A stretch of 64,000 nucleotides of DNA from [Mycobacterium] stephanolepidis (GCF_002356335.1 NZ_AP018165.1:3968001-4032000), one strand, 5' to 3'; numbered from the stretch's first letter, positions 22,042 to 35,758 are shown. Notes: a model not told the origin generated them from the sequence alone. Numbers and translations are program-made.

Positions 22042-23013
22042 ATGGTGCCGCTGTCCTCCGAAGTCCCCACCCGATCCGGCGTCGCACGTAACGGCGATAT
22101 CGAGCTCTTCTACGAAGACCTGGGGAACCCCGCCGATCCGGCGGTGATCCTGGTGATGGGAGTGGCGGCGCAGCTCCCGATGTGGCCGGACGGGTTCTGT
22201 CGGCAACTCCTGGACCGCGGCTATCGGGTCATCCGCTTCGACAATCGCGACTGCGGGCTGTCGACGAAACTCGACGGCCACAAAGCGCCGGGATCGGTTC
22301 AGCGCCGGGTGGTGCGCTATGCCTTCGGCCTGGGCAGCGAGGTGCCGTACACCCTTATCGACATGGCCGAGGATGTCCGCACCCTCATAGACCACCTTGA
22401 ACTGGACACAGTGCATATCGCGGGCGCCTCGATGGGCGGCATGATCGTGCAGGTCTTCGCGGGCACCTACCCCGAGCGCGTCAATTCCGTCGGCATCATC
22501 TATTCGGCGACCGGCCGCCCGTTCTCCCGATTGCCATCCTGGGAATTGATCAAAACCGCCATGATCGCCCCCGGTAAGAACGCGACTGCCGAGGAATGGC
22601 TCGAGTTCGAGGTGAACAACGGCATCGTCTACAACGGGCCCGACAACCTGCCCCCCCCCCCCCCCCCCCCCCAGGAGCTGCGGCAGCGCATCCTCGCCCA
22701 CCGGGCCCGCAGTGACTACAAGGTGGGCACCGTGCGCCAATTCGATGCCATTTTGGGCACCGGCAGTCTGCTGCGCTTCACACGAGCCATCGCCGCTCCG
22801 ACGGTGGTGATCCATGGCCGCAACGACCCGCTGGTGCCCTATCAGAACGGCCGGGTGGTGGCCAAGAACATCCGGAACTCGCGATTCGCGCTCATCGAAG
22901 GGATGGGCCACGATCTGCCCGAGCCCGTGTGGGAGCCGGTGACCTCAGAGTTGTTGGCGACTTTTGATCGGGGCGCCTCCCGCTCGCGGGGAACCGCGTG
23001 CAGGACTGACTAG
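22042..23013 (+). CDS. Alpha/beta hydrolase (LipG paralogue) with poly-proline tract
   Basis: A 323-aa serine hydrolase, possibly an esterase. The nucleophile elbow is GASMGG, with IRFDNRDCGLSTKLDG upstream and a late GMGHDLPEP that supplies the histidine. It is clearly paralogous to the lipG gene at 24427, with the same landmarks in the same order. At residue 204 it carries seven consecutive prolines encoded by a 22-base C tract, so slippage there would truncate the lid/cap region onward. The gene is divergent from rplJ and followed by an ABC1 kinase. Confidence 0.88.
   Translation: MVPLSSEVPTRSGVARNGDIELFYEDLGNPADPAVILVMGVAAQLPMWPDGFCRQLLDRGYRVIRFDNRDCGLSTKLDGHKAPGSVQRRVVRYAFGLGSEVPYTLIDMAEDVRTLIDHLELDTVHIAGASMGGMIVQVFAGTYPERVNSVGIIYSATGRPFSRLPSWELIKTAMIAPGKNATAEEWLEFEVNNGIVYNGPDNLPPPPPPPQELRQRILAHRARSDYKVGTVRQFDAILGTGSLLRFTRAIAAPTVVIHGRNDPLVPYQNGRVVAKNIRNSRFALIEGMGHDLPEPVWEPVTSELLATFDRGASRSRGTACRTD
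22651..22672 (+). repeat. Poly-C homopolymer, 22 bases, inside a coding region
   Basis: Twenty-two consecutive C residues encode Pro7 and the first base of a Gln codon. The tract is in frame in this assembly. Runs of this length are rare in mycobacteria and are prone both to replication slippage and to sequencing error. Confidence 0.95.
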
Positions 23014-23048
23014 GGCTGCACGGGCCCGATGCGGCACACTTGCATTTC

Positions 23049-24425
23049 ATGACTGCCCAAGAACGTTCCGGCCGGAGCGTAGGTGAAGGCCGTGGACGTC
23101 AGGTTGCACCGCTCGGGCGCGTGGCGTTGCTCTCCGAGGCCGCCCGACTGGGCACGACCGGCTGGCAGGTCGCCCGCACCGCGGGACGAGTACTGGGCAA
23201 GATCACCACAAAGGGCAGCCTCGAGCAGAAGCTCATCGCCGAGCTCCCCCAGACCTTCTCCGACCTCGGCCCCACGTACGTCAAGCTCGGCCAGATCATC
23301 GCGTCCAGCCCTGGCGCGTTCGGCGAGCCGCTCTCTCGTGAATTCCGCGGGCTGCTGGACCGCGTGCCGCCCGCCGACTCCGTCCAGGTCCGTGAACTCA
23401 TCATCTCCGAGCTCGGAGATGAACCCGAAAAGCTCTTCGCCAGCTTTGACACCGAGCCGTTCGCATCCGCGTCGATCGCCCAGGTGCATTACGCGACATT
23501 GCATTCCGGCGAAGACGTGGTGGTCAAGATCCAACGTCCGGGAATCCGGCGCCGGGTGGCCGCCGACCTGCAGATCATGAAACGCGGCGCGGCACTACTG
23601 GAACTGGGCAAGGTAGGCCGGATGCTTTCGGCCCGCGATGTGGTGGACGATTTCTCTGGGAACCTGTCCGAGGAGCTGGACTTCCTCGCCGAGGGCCAGG
23701 CCATGCAGACCTGGGTGGAGCACCTGCACACCTCGTCACTCGGCAAGAACATCCGCGTGCCCGATGTGCACTGGCATTACACAACCTCCAGAGTGCTCAC
23801 CATGGAGCGGGTGCACGGCATCCGCATCGACGATGCTCCGGCCATTCGCAAGGCGGGATTCGACGGCACCGAACTGGTGAAGTCGCTGCTGTTCTCGGTG
23901 TTCGAATCCGGACTGCGTCAGGGCTTGTTCCATGGCGACCTGCATGCGGGAAATCTTCTGGTGGACGAAGAGGGCCGGATCGTCTTCCTGGACTTCGGCA
24001 TCGTCGGCTTCATCGACCCACGGACCCGCTGGCTGTTGCGGGAGCTGATTCACGCGCTACTGGTCAAGAAGGATCATCGCGCCGCGGGCAAGATCGTGGT
24101 GCTGCTGGGCGCCGTCGGCAATCCCGGCGACGCCGACAAGGGCACTCGGGATATCCAGGCCTTCACGACCCCGCTCACGGTGAAATCCCTTGGCGACATG
24201 TCATATTCGGAGATCGGCAAGCAGCTATCGGCGCTCGCCGAGCAATACGACGTGAAGCTTCCCCGTGAGTTGGTGCTCATCGGCAAGCAATTCCTGTACG
24301 TCGAGCGGTACATGAAGCTGCTGGCGCCGCGCTGGCAGATGATGGAAGACCCGGAACTCAAGGGCTACTTCGGCAATTTCATTGTCGATATCAGCCGTGA
24401 GCACAACCGCGAGGGAGATATCTGA
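23049..24425 (+). CDS. ABC1/UbiB (AarF/ADCK) atypical kinase family protein
   Basis: A 458-aa protein-kinase-like ATPase of the UbiB family. It carries the family KxGQ motif (YVKLGQIIASSPGAF), the alanine-rich nucleotide loop SASIAQVHYA in place of the usual glycine loop, VVKIQRPGIRRRV, and the catalytic and metal segments FHGDLHAGNLLVD and VFLDFGIVGF. UbiB proteins support quinone or lipid metabolism at membranes. I chose ATG 23049 (MTAQERSG). It matches M. tuberculosis Rv0647c in position next to lipG, one base before which it ends. Confidence 0.93.
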   Translation: MTAQERSGRSVGEGRGRQVAPLGRVALLSEAARLGTTGWQVARTAGRVLGKITTKGSLEQKLIAELPQTFSDLGPTYVKLGQIIASSPGAFGEPLSREFRGLLDRVPPADSVQVRELIISELGDEPEKLFASFDTEPFASASIAQVHYATLHSGEDVVVKIQRPGIRRRVAADLQIMKRGAALLELGKVGRMLSARDVVDDFSGNLSEELDFLAEGQAMQTWVEHLHTSSLGKNIRVPDVHWHYTTSRVLTMERVHGIRIDDAPAIRKAGFDGTELVKSLLFSVFESGLRQGLFHGDLHAGNLLVDEEGRIVFLDFGIVGFIDPRTRWLLRELIHALLVKKDHRAAGKIVVLLGAVGNPGDADKGTRDIQAFTTPLTVKSLGDMSYSEIGKQLSALAEQYDVKLPRELVLIGKQFLYVERYMKLLAPRWQMMEDPELKGYFGNFIVDISREHNREGDI

Positions 24426-24426
24426 G

Positions 24427-25371
24427 ATGACAGCCAGCACCGCCAAGGTCGGCGATATCGAACTGTGTTTCGAGGAGTTCGGCAACCCGGCCGACCCCGC
24501 GGTACTGCTCATCATGGGCATCGGCGCGCAGATGGTGTTCTGGCGTACCGAATTCTGCCAGCAGCTCGCCGGCCAGGGTTACCGCGTCATCCGCTTCGAC
24601 AATCGCGACTGCGGCCTGTCCACCAAGCTGGACGGGGTGCGCGCCGGTGGCGGCGCACTCCTGCCAACCATGGCGAAATTCCTTGCCGGCGTGAAGATCA
24701 CCGATACCGCCTACACCCTGGAGGATATGGCGGCTGACGCGGCCGGTCTGCTCGATCATCTCGGCATCGAGCAGGCACACGTCGTGGGCGCCTCGATGGG
24801 CGGCATGATCGCCCAGGTTTTCGCCGCCGAACATCCCGACCGGACACAAACGGTCACCATCATCATGTCGAGCAACAACCAGCCCTTCCTGCCCCCGCCC
24901 GGGCCACGTCAGCTGATGGCGTTGCTGACGCCCCCGCCGGCCGGCGCCACCCGCGAGGAGATCATCGCCAACAGCGTGCGGGTGGGTCGGACCATTGGTA
25001 GTCCGAAATACCGGCAGTCCCAATCGAAGTCGTATCTGCACGCTGCCGAGTACTATGACCGCAGCTACTACCCCAAGGGGTTTGCCCGGCAGTTCGCGGC
25101 CATCATGGGAACCGGCAACCTGGCGCCTTTCGACAACCGAATCACCTCTCCCGCACTGGTTTTGCACGGCAGGGCCGACAAGCTGATGCGTCCTTCGGGC
25201 GCGCGGGCCATCGCCCGGGCCATTCCCGGCGCACGTTTGGCACTGATCGAAGGAATGGGCCACGATCTGCCCGAACCACTATGGGGCCACGTCATCGCCA
25301 AGCTCACCGAGAACTTCGCCCGATCGGAACCTGCGCAGGATGAGACGGAATCTGAGGCGGCGGGTCGCTAA
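24427..25371 (+). CDS. lipG: Alpha/beta hydrolase LipG
   Basis: A 314-aa serine esterase/lipase-like protein. The nucleophile elbow GASMGG, the IRFDNRDCGLSTKLDG segment and a C-terminal GMGHDLPEPLWG histidine motif are intact. I chose ATG 24427, directly after the ABC1-kinase stop and preceded by gagggag, so the two genes are co-translated or nearly so. The order ABC1 kinase-lipG-mmaA matches M. tuberculosis Rv0647c-Rv0645c, the basis of the symbol. There the neighbourhood is linked to mycolic-acid modification. Confidence 0.88.
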   Translation: MTASTAKVGDIELCFEEFGNPADPAVLLIMGIGAQMVFWRTEFCQQLAGQGYRVIRFDNRDCGLSTKLDGVRAGGGALLPTMAKFLAGVKITDTAYTLEDMAADAAGLLDHLGIEQAHVVGASMGGMIAQVFAAEHPDRTQTVTIIMSSNNQPFLPPPGPRQLMALLTPPPAGATREEIIANSVRVGRTIGSPKYRQSQSKSYLHAAEYYDRSYYPKGFARQFAAIMGTGNLAPFDNRITSPALVLHGRADKLMRPSGARAIARAIPGARLALIEGMGHDLPEPLWGHVIAKLTENFARSEPAQDETESEAAGR

Positions 25372-26388
<1,017 letters not shown>

Positions 26389-26410
<22 letters not shown>

Positions 26411-27834
26411 GAGTCGACGAGTCCCTGGACCGCGCCGACCGCCAGCTCCTTGTCGACGGGCACCAGCCCGATACGGGTGCGACGATCAAGAATGTCATCG
26501 GTATCGAGTGCACCCTCATGGGTGAGCGCGAACTCAACCTGTTCGCGGGTGATGTCGACACCGTTAACCAACGGCGTACCAACAGAACCCGGCCAGTCAT
26601 CGACCACCGCCAGGTTCTGTGTCACACACTCCGAAGCCGCAAGCGGCCGGCGTTCCAGGCCCGCGTCCAACGCGTCCTGGGCCATCTTGCGATAGGTGGT
26701 CAGCTTGCCGCCCACCACGCTGACGACACCCGAATCCGATACCCGGACCGCGTGCTTACGGGACAGGTCGGCGGTCGCGGAGTCATCCCCGTCAAGCAGT
26801 GGCCGCAGCCCCGCGAACCGCCCCGCCACGTCGGATTCGGACAGTGATGTCTGCAGCACCGTGTTCACGGTGTCGAGGAGGAATTGCTCTTCGGCCGCCG
26901 ACGGTTCGGCCACATCCGGTACCGGGCCGGGTGCCGGTTCGTCGGTGAGGCCGAGGTATACCCGATCGTGAATGGCGGGTAGCGCGAACACGAAACGGTT
27001 GATCGTCCCGGGCACCGGAACGGTGAGGGCCGCGGTAAGTCCGCCGAAGCCGGCGGCCCGGAAGACCAGGTGTGTGCCGCGGCTAGGACGCAGCTTGATG
27101 TCATGATCGACTTGGCCGGCCCATACCCCGGCGGCGTTGATAACCAAACCAGCCTGCACCCGGGTGGTATTGCCGGTCAGCCGGTCGCGAAGCACCGCAC
27201 CGTCGCCGGTGACCTCCTCGGCGGAGACACGGGTGAGGATCCGGGCGCCCAGTCCGGCTGCGGTGCGCGCGATCGACACCACCAACCGCGCATCGTCGAC
27301 GAGCTGCCCGTCGAATGCCATCAGGCCACCGCGAAGCCCATTGCGCCGCACAGTTGGGGCACGGCGGATCACTTCGCCCGCGTCGATGGCGCGTGAGCGC
27401 GGCAGCACGTCGGCCGAGGTGTGCGCGAGTTTGCGTAGCCCATCCCCCGCCACGAATCCCACCCGCACCAGCGTCCGGCTGAACATGCTCACCGCCGGGT
27501 GTAACGGAACAACCTGCGCGAGAGGGTGAATGAGGTGCGGGGCGGTACGCGTCATCAGGATGTGCCGCTCGATCGCGCTCTCCCGGGCAATACCCACCTG
27601 GCCCGAAGCAAGGTAGCGCAATCCCCCGTGGACCAGCTTCGAACTGAATCTGCTTGTCCCGAAGGCCAGATCATGCTTTTCGACCAGGGTGACCCGCAGG
27701 CCCCGGCTCGCTGCGTCCAGTGCCACCCCGACACCGGTGATACCGCCGCCGATGACGAGGACGTCAACCGGAGCGCCACCGGCCAGCGCCGCAAGATCGG
27801 CGCCGCGTCGCGTGCTGTTGAGCTGGGTTGTCAT
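26389..27834 (-). CDS. glpD: Glycerol-3-phosphate dehydrogenase (FAD-dependent)
   Basis: Membrane-associated flavoenzyme, 481 aa, that oxidises glycerol-3-phosphate to dihydroxyacetone phosphate and passes electrons to quinone. The FAD-binding GGGITGVGVALDAASRGL and the family signature FSSKLVHGGLRYL are near the N-terminus, with GLRPLL and VSVVGGKLTTYRKMA further on. I chose ATG 27834 (MTTQLNSTRRG) because it follows an aggag site. The stop of the upstream TetR gene lies 21 bp away, so they share a transcript. It corresponds to M. tuberculosis GlpD1 (Rv2249c) by context. Confidence 0.93.
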
Positions 27835-27854
27835 GAATTCTCCTAGGGGGCAGA

Positions 27855-28454
27855 TCAAGCCTTGAGATATCCGTCGATGGCAGTGGCCAATTCGTGTACA
27901 AGTTCGTCCGGCGACATGATGTCGGTGACGATGCGCGCCGACTGGAGAACCGATTGGCCGATCAGCAGCACCATCGCCGCCATCTGCTCCGGGGTACCGC
28001 CACGAATCGATCCGTCGCCCTGACCCTCGGCGATGAGCATCGCGGTCCAGCCGATGAGCGCACGCTGGCTGGTCCCCAATCGCCGCACGATGTAGGTCAG
28101 CAGAAGTTCGGGGTCCGATCGCAGGATCGCCGCGAAAATCGAATGCTCGCGTACCTGGGTGACCAGACCTGTCACCGACTGGACCAGGCGATCGCGTGCG
28201 TGCCCCTGTCCGGTCGCGGGCAGGATTGACGCCATTTCCCGCGTCAGCAGATCGGCGACCAGGGAGCGCACATCGGGCCAGCGCCGGTACACCGACGGAC
28301 GGCTGACACCAGCACGTTTGGCGACCTCAACCAGCGTGGTGCGGCGCACCCCGAACTCGGTGACGCACGACAACGCGGCATCCAGGATGCGTTCGGTGAC
28401 GGCATCCGCCGGAATCTCCTCGACCCCGGCGATGTCAGTCGTCTCGACCGTCAT
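27855..28454 (-). CDS. TetR family regulator of the glpD/flavoprotein locus
   Basis: A 199-aa regulator. The helix-turn-helix reads RILDAALSCVTEFGVRRTTL and VAKRAGVSRPSVYRRWPD, followed by an all-helical ligand domain. It lies upstream of glpD on the same strand and is divergent from the flavoprotein gene, as Rv2250c is in M. tuberculosis. The inverted repeat in the 63-bp divergent gap is its likely operator, so it probably controls glpD, itself and the divergent pair. Confidence 0.88.
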   Translation of the reverse strand: MTVETTDIAGVEEIPADAVTERILDAALSCVTEFGVRRTTLVEVAKRAGVSRPSVYRRWPDVRSLVADLLTREMASILPATGQGHARDRLVQSVTGLVTQVREHSIFAAILRSDPELLLTYIVRRLGTSQRALIGWTAMLIAEGQGDGSIRGGTPEQMAAMVLLIGQSVLQSARIVTDIMSPDELVHELATAIDGYLKA

Positions 28455-28481
28455 GCCACCTCACCTTCTCCCAGAAATCTT

Positions 28482-28516
28482 CGTTACAACTTGCCATCCT
28501 ATGTAATACTGTAACG
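28482..28516. promoter_or_regulatory. Inverted repeat in the TetR/flavoprotein divergent promoter
   Basis: Arms CGTTACA (28482-28488) and TGTAACG (28510-28516) are perfect complements separated by 21 bp, so the half-site centres lie 28 bp apart. A further TGTAA copy sits at 28502-28506. Half-sites of GTTAC type are usual for TetR proteins, but the wide spacing suggests two dimers or a loop. Confidence 0.55.
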
Positions 28517-28517
28517 C

Positions 28518-30110
28518 ATGATGGAGTGGGACGCCTGGGGCGTGGCCGAAAAACGACAGACTCTCTCACCTCAGGTGAAGGCGCTCTTGGCGTCGGCGCT
28601 GGGCATTCCCGAACGGGATCCGGCCAGCCGCGATGAGTCGAGTGTCACGCTGTCCCCCAGCTCACTCACCGAAGAGCAACTGGCCGCCCTGTCCGAACTG
28701 CTCGGCACGGAGCATGTGCGCACCGATCACGGCGCGCGGCTGCGACATGCGGGCGGCAAGAGCACCCCGGACCTGTTGCGCCGACGCTCCACCGATGTCC
28801 AGGAAGCCCCCGACGCCATCGTCTACCCGGCATCGCATGAGGAGGTATCCGCACTCCTCGCGCTGTGTGGCGAGCAGGCCATTGCGGTCGTACCGTTCGG
28901 CGGCGGCACCAGCGTGGTCGGCGGGCTGGATCCCGAGCGCGGCGGATTCACCGCAGTCATCACAGTGGATCTGCGAAGAATGTCCGGCCTGGTCTCCCTC
29001 GACGAGGAATCGGGAACCGCCGTGCTGCTGCCCGGAACGACGGGCCCCGAAGCCGAGGAACTCCTTGGCGCCAAGGGCTTCTCACTCGGGCACTTCCCCC
29101 AGAGTTTCCGGTTCGCGAGCATCGGCGGTTTCGCCGCCACCCGATCCTCCGGGCAGGCCTCCAGCGGTTACGGGCGCTTCGACGCGATGGTGGACGCGGT
29201 CCGGATCGCCACCCCGCGTGGTGATCTGGCCCTGGGCAAGGCGCCCGCGTCGGCAGCCGGGCCCGACCTGCGACAGCTCTTCCTGGGATCGGAAGGGGCC
29301 CTCGGCATCATCACCGAGGTGACGGTGCGCGTACACCGGCTCCCCGAGGACACCTGGTACCAGGGCTGGTCCTTCCCTTCCTTCGATGCCGGGGCTCAGG
29401 CGCTGCGCACGCTCGTTCAGTCCGATGCCGCACCCACCGTGCTGCGGCTGTCCGATGAGGCAGAAAGCGGGCTTAATCTCGCGCTGGCCAAGGACATCGG
29501 CGGGAAGAACCCCGCCACCGGAGTGTTGGCCATCACCACGGTGGAGGGCACCCACGGACATGTTGCGGCCCGTTCGGCCGAGGTAGCGGCCGTTCTCACC
29601 GCCGCCGGTGGCACCGCTCTCGGCGATGAGCCCGGCAAGGCCTGGGATCACGGCCGTTTCGATGCACCGTACCTGCGCGATGCCCTCATCGACGCCGGCG
29701 CGGTGGTGGAGACGTTGGAGACCGCGACCTCATGGCGCAACCTCGCGACCCTGCGTACGGCGGTCACCACAGCACTCGCCGAAGCCCTTGGCGCCCAAGG
29801 CACCCCACCATTGGTTTTGTGCCATATCTCGCATACCTATCGCACCGGCGCCTCGCTCTACTTCACCGTGGTGTGCGCGGCCGCTGAGGACCCGATGACC
29901 CAATGGGGCAAGGCGAAGAAGGCTGCGGGTGACGCTATCGTCGCCGCGGGCGGCACCATCACCCACCATCACGCAGTAGGGCGCGATCATCAGCCGTGGC
30001 TTGCCGACGAGGTCGGTGAGCTCGGTATCGAGATATTGCAGGCGGTGAAGCGAACCGTCGATCCACGGGGAATTCTCAACCCTGGCAAGCTCATTCCTGT
30101 TAGCGAGTAA
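28518..30110 (+). CDS. FAD-linked oxidase similar to alkyldihydroxyacetonephosphate synthase
   Basis: A 530-aa flavoprotein of the vanillyl-alcohol-oxidase fold. The FAD-binding domain shows VVPFGGGTSVVGGLDPE, then FPQSFRFASIGGFAATRSSG and FLGSEGALGIITEVTVRVHR. The C-terminal HHHAVGRDH (with the histidine run) and RGILNPGKLIP are typical of AGPS-type enzymes, which exchange an acyl for an alkyl group on DHAP to begin ether lipids. In bacteria the activity is unproven. It matches Rv2251 in context and overlaps the kinase start by one base. Confidence 0.88.
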   Translation: MMEWDAWGVAEKRQTLSPQVKALLASALGIPERDPASRDESSVTLSPSSLTEEQLAALSELLGTEHVRTDHGARLRHAGGKSTPDLLRRRSTDVQEAPDAIVYPASHEEVSALLALCGEQAIAVVPFGGGTSVVGGLDPERGGFTAVITVDLRRMSGLVSLDEESGTAVLLPGTTGPEAEELLGAKGFSLGHFPQSFRFASIGGFAATRSSGQASSGYGRFDAMVDAVRIATPRGDLALGKAPASAAGPDLRQLFLGSEGALGIITEVTVRVHRLPEDTWYQGWSFPSFDAGAQALRTLVQSDAAPTVLRLSDEAESGLNLALAKDIGGKNPATGVLAITTVEGTHGHVAARSAEVAAVLTAAGGTALGDEPGKAWDHGRFDAPYLRDALIDAGAVVETLETATSWRNLATLRTAVTTALAEALGAQGTPPLVLCHISHTYRTGASLYFTVVCAAAEDPMTQWGKAKKAAGDAIVAAGGTITHHHAVGRDHQPWLADEVGELGIEILQAVKRTVDPRGILNPGKLIPVSE

Positions 30111-30994
30111 TGCCGATGACTCACCTCACCGTCCTGACGAATCCGGCAGCCGGTCACGGCGCAGTGCAGGCAGCCGAAGCCGCCATCGCCCATCTGCGAG
30201 CGCGCGGGCTGACGGTCACGCATCACGCCGCGTCGTCGGCATCGGAATCGCACGCACTCGCCCGGGAAGCCGCCCGCACGGGTGCCCGCGGGATCGTCGC
30301 CGCGGGCGGAGACGGTCTGGTGAGCATCGCACTGCAGGCGGTCGCGTCCACCCCGGTGGCGCTGGGCGTAATCCCCATCGGCACCGGAAACGATTGCGCC
30401 CGCATGTTGGACATCCCACTGGGCGACCCGGTTGCCGCAGCCGACGTGATCGCGACCGGCAGCACCCGGGTGATCGACTGCGGGCGTGTGCAATACAACG
30501 GACACACAACCTGGTTCGCCACCGTGGTGGCATCGGGATTCGACTCGTTGGTCAATGATCGCGCCAATCGGATGAGCTGGCCCCGTGGCCGTCGCCGTTA
30601 TGACATCGCGATGGCGTTGGAGGCCGCGAAGCTGAGGCCGTTACCGTTCCGCATCGAACTGGATGATCAGGTCATCGAGACCGATGTCACCCTGGTCGCG
30701 GTCGGAAACGGAACCTCGTACGGCGGCGGAATGCGCATCTGTCCCAATGCCGTTCTGGACGACGGACTGCTGGATGTGACGGTGGTGGCCGCGGGCGGGC
30801 GGCTGCGCTTGCTGCGGCTGTCCCCCACGGTCTACAAGGGCACCCATGTCGACCTGCCCGAGGTGAGTACCTTCCGGTCACGGCGAGTCCGGCTATCCGC
30901 CGCCGATATCACCGCGTATGCCGATGGCGATCCGGTGGCGCCCCTGCCGGTCGATATCGATGTGGTCCCCGGAGCTCTGACCGTCTTCGCCTAA
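30110..30994 (+). CDS. Diacylglycerol kinase family lipid kinase
   Basis: A 294-aa soluble lipid kinase of the DagK/sphingosine kinase fold. The N-terminal domain has NPAAGHG, the nucleotide motif AAGGDGLVS and GVIPIGTGNDCAR, which is the conserved substrate loop. Its M. tuberculosis counterpart by context, Rv2252, phosphorylates diacylglycerol and feeds phospholipid and PIM synthesis. The ATG overlaps the upstream TAA by one base, which implies translational coupling with the flavoprotein. A second ATG six bases later is also possible. Confidence 0.92.
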   Translation: MPMTHLTVLTNPAAGHGAVQAAEAAIAHLRARGLTVTHHAASSASESHALAREAARTGARGIVAAGGDGLVSIALQAVASTPVALGVIPIGTGNDCARMLDIPLGDPVAAADVIATGSTRVIDCGRVQYNGHTTWFATVVASGFDSLVNDRANRMSWPRGRRRYDIAMALEAAKLRPLPFRIELDDQVIETDVTLVAVGNGTSYGGGMRICPNAVLDDGLLDVTVVAAGGRLRLLRLSPTVYKGTHVDLPEVSTFRSRRVRLSAADITAYADGDPVAPLPVDIDVVPGALTVFA

Positions 30995-31029
30995 CCGTTG
31001 CGCCGAATCCAGAATTTTTTCGCGTGAGG

Positions 31030-31056
31030 TGTCTGATCGGTGATGCGCGGTTCGTC
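31030..31056 (+). promoter_or_regulatory. Possible ECF-type promoter before the YCII/sigma operon
   Basis: TGTC (31030-31033) and CGTC (31053-31056) are separated by 19 bp, about 60 bp upstream of the YCII start. Group-42 ECF factors are reported to autoregulate from promoters with such elements, but I am recalling the motif and the spacing is uncertain. Confidence 0.3.
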
Positions 31057-31115
31057 ATACAGGTAGAGAGTGGATCGCAGAGTTCCGCTCACTGATACCG
31101 ACGGAGGGCTCCACC

Positions 31116-31814
31116 ATGCACTACCTCGCGCTACTCATAGGTCCACAGCAGGAACGCACCCCCGACGAGGCTGCTCAGGAACTGACGGATTACTTGAACT
31201 TTCAGGCCAAGGCGGCATCAGTCATCCGCGCGGGCGATGCGCTGTATCCCGAAGCCGACAGCGTCCGGATCACCGGCGGACCCGATGCCCCCGTCATCAC
31301 CGACGGTCCGTTCGCCGAGGGTGCCGAGGTCGCGAACGGCTACTACGTACTGGAGGCGGACAACCTCGATGACGCCCTTGCCCTGGCCCGGGACATCCCG
31401 GAGGCCAAGCGCGGCGCGGTCGAGGTGTGGCCGCTGGTGCACTGCTCCCAGGAATTCGGAGGGCAGGGGTCCACAAGTTGGCTCGCACTGCTGTTGGAGC
31501 CCGGAGAACGCGCACATGTGCCGGGCAGCCCCGAATGGGAGGAAGTGGCGGCCAAGCATGGGGTGTTCGGTGAGAAGGCCAGTGGGCACATCAAGATCGC
31601 GGGACCGCTGCATCCCCCGTCCACGGCCACCACGGTCCGAGTGCGCGACGGAGAGACTGTGCTCACAGACGGCCCATACGTCGAGGGAACCGAGATCGCA
31701 AACGGTTTCTACGTGCTCGCCACCGATGACCGCGACCAAGCCATCCAGTTGGCCTCGCAGCTGCCGGCGTCGGCAGTGCACTTGCGGCAGCTCACCGGCG
31801 TCTCGGGTTTCTAG
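31116..31814 (+). CDS. Tandem YCII/DGPF-domain protein
   Basis: A 232-aa protein built from two YCII-related repeats. Each contains the family motif: ITDGPFAEGAEVANGYYVLE in the first half and LTDGPYVEGTEIANGFYVLA in the second. YCII domains are ferredoxin-like dimers of largely unknown chemistry. The gene sits six bases upstream of an ECF42-type sigma factor, the partner typical of DGPF proteins. Fusion of two copies is less common than a single domain. Confidence 0.88.
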   Translation: MHYLALLIGPQQERTPDEAAQELTDYLNFQAKAASVIRAGDALYPEADSVRITGGPDAPVITDGPFAEGAEVANGYYVLEADNLDDALALARDIPEAKRGAVEVWPLVHCSQEFGGQGSTSWLALLLEPGERAHVPGSPEWEEVAAKHGVFGEKASGHIKIAGPLHPPSTATTVRVRDGETVLTDGPYVEGTEIANGFYVLATDDRDQAIQLASQLPASAVHLRQLTGVSGF

Positions 31815-31820
31815 CATCGA

Positions 31821-34783
<2,963 letters not shown>

Positions 34784-35434
34784 TCAGCCGTGCAGACCCT
34801 GGTTGTCACGTGCGAGCTTGGTGGCCAGCACGGCAACCTGCGTCCGGCGTTCAAGGTCCAGTTTGGTGAGCAGACGCGAGACATAATTCTTGACCGTCTT
34901 CTCCGCCAAGAACATTCGTTCCGCAATCTGACGGTTCGTGAGCCCCTCCCCAATCAATTCCAACAATGTGCGCTCCTGCGCGGTGAGCCCGGCCAGCGGC
35001 GACGGATTGTCTGCCGCCGCCCGCAGCTTGTTCATCAACGCGGCCGCGGCCCGGTTATCCAGCAGAGAGCGCCCCGCGCCTACCGTGCGGACCGCGGAGA
35101 TCAGCTCCATCCCCTTGATGTCCTTGATGACGTAGCCGCCGGCCCCCGCCATGATCGCGTCGAGCATGGCGTGCTCGTCGGTAAATGAGGTGAGCATCAG
35201 ACAGTTGAGATTCGGTAACTTGGAACGCAACTCGCGACACAGCTCAACCCCGTTGCCGTCGGGAAGACGAATGTCCAGCACCGCGATGTCTGGTTGAAGT
35301 GCCGGGATGCGTGCCATCGCCTCGGCCACCGAGGAAGCCTGCCCGATCACCGAGAAGTCCTCTTCCTCTTCGAGCAGATCGGCCAGACCGCGGCGTACCA
35401 CCTCGTGGTCGTCGACCAGGAACACCGTGATCAT
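34784..35434 (-). CDS. dosR: NarL/FixJ-type response regulator DosR/DevR
   Basis: A 216-aa dormancy regulator, essentially the length of M. tuberculosis DosR (217). I chose ATG 35434 ([13 protein letters not shown]) because ggaaggg lies nearby upstream; the frame continues to 35500. The phospho-acceptor Asp54 is in [14 protein letters not shown], the conserved lysine in YVIKDIKG, and the C-terminal LuxR helix-turn-helix in [21 protein letters not shown] DosR-like box upstream suggests autoregulation. The pair dosR-dosS is intact. Confidence 0.96.
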   Translation of the reverse strand: MITVFLVDDHEVVRRGLADLLEEEEDFSVIGQASSVAEAMARIPALQPDIAVLDIRLPDGNGVELCRELRSKLPNLNCLMLTSFTDEHAMLDAIMAGAGGYVIKDIKGMELISAVRTVGAGRSLLDNRAAAALMNKLRAAADNPSPLAGLTAQERTLLELIGEGLTNRQIAERMFLAEKTVKNYVSRLLTKLDLERRTQVAVLATKLARDNQGLHG

Positions 35435-35499
35435 GTCCGTTTCCCTTCCACCTGCTGCACCCAGTGTGGCACCGGCGACGGAATCCAGCAGCGGCATCA

Positions 35500-35697
35500 C
35501 TACAGTCCACCCACGTATAGATCACCGATGTGCTTGTCGCTGTGCGATATCGCGTCCAGCAGATGACGGGCCGACACCGTACCCGCAGCGCGCCGCGAAC
35601 CCGAGGACGCGGGCAGCTTCCTGCCGAACAGTGCCGCCGCCCGAACCAACGTTCCGACACTCACGCTGTCCTGGAGTGGGATAGAGCGCACCGACAT
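35500..35697 (-). CDS. Small protein at the head of the dosRS operon
   Basis: A 65-aa product of unknown function starting at ATG 35697, which has a strong ggaagga ribosome-binding site. The sequence is basic in the middle and ends [14 protein letters not shown]. It lies 65 bp upstream of dosR on the same strand, downstream of the DosR-like box, so it is probably the first gene of the operon. I see no known domain. Confidence 0.6.
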   Translation of the reverse strand: MSVRSIPLQDSVSVGTLVRAAALFGRKLPASSGSRRAAGTVSARHLLDAISHSDKHIGDLYVGGL

Positions 35698-35758
35698 GGC
35701 ATTCCTTCCCGTCGTACCCCGTTGTTTCACGGTAGGACGCGAAGGATCTGGTCCGCTA

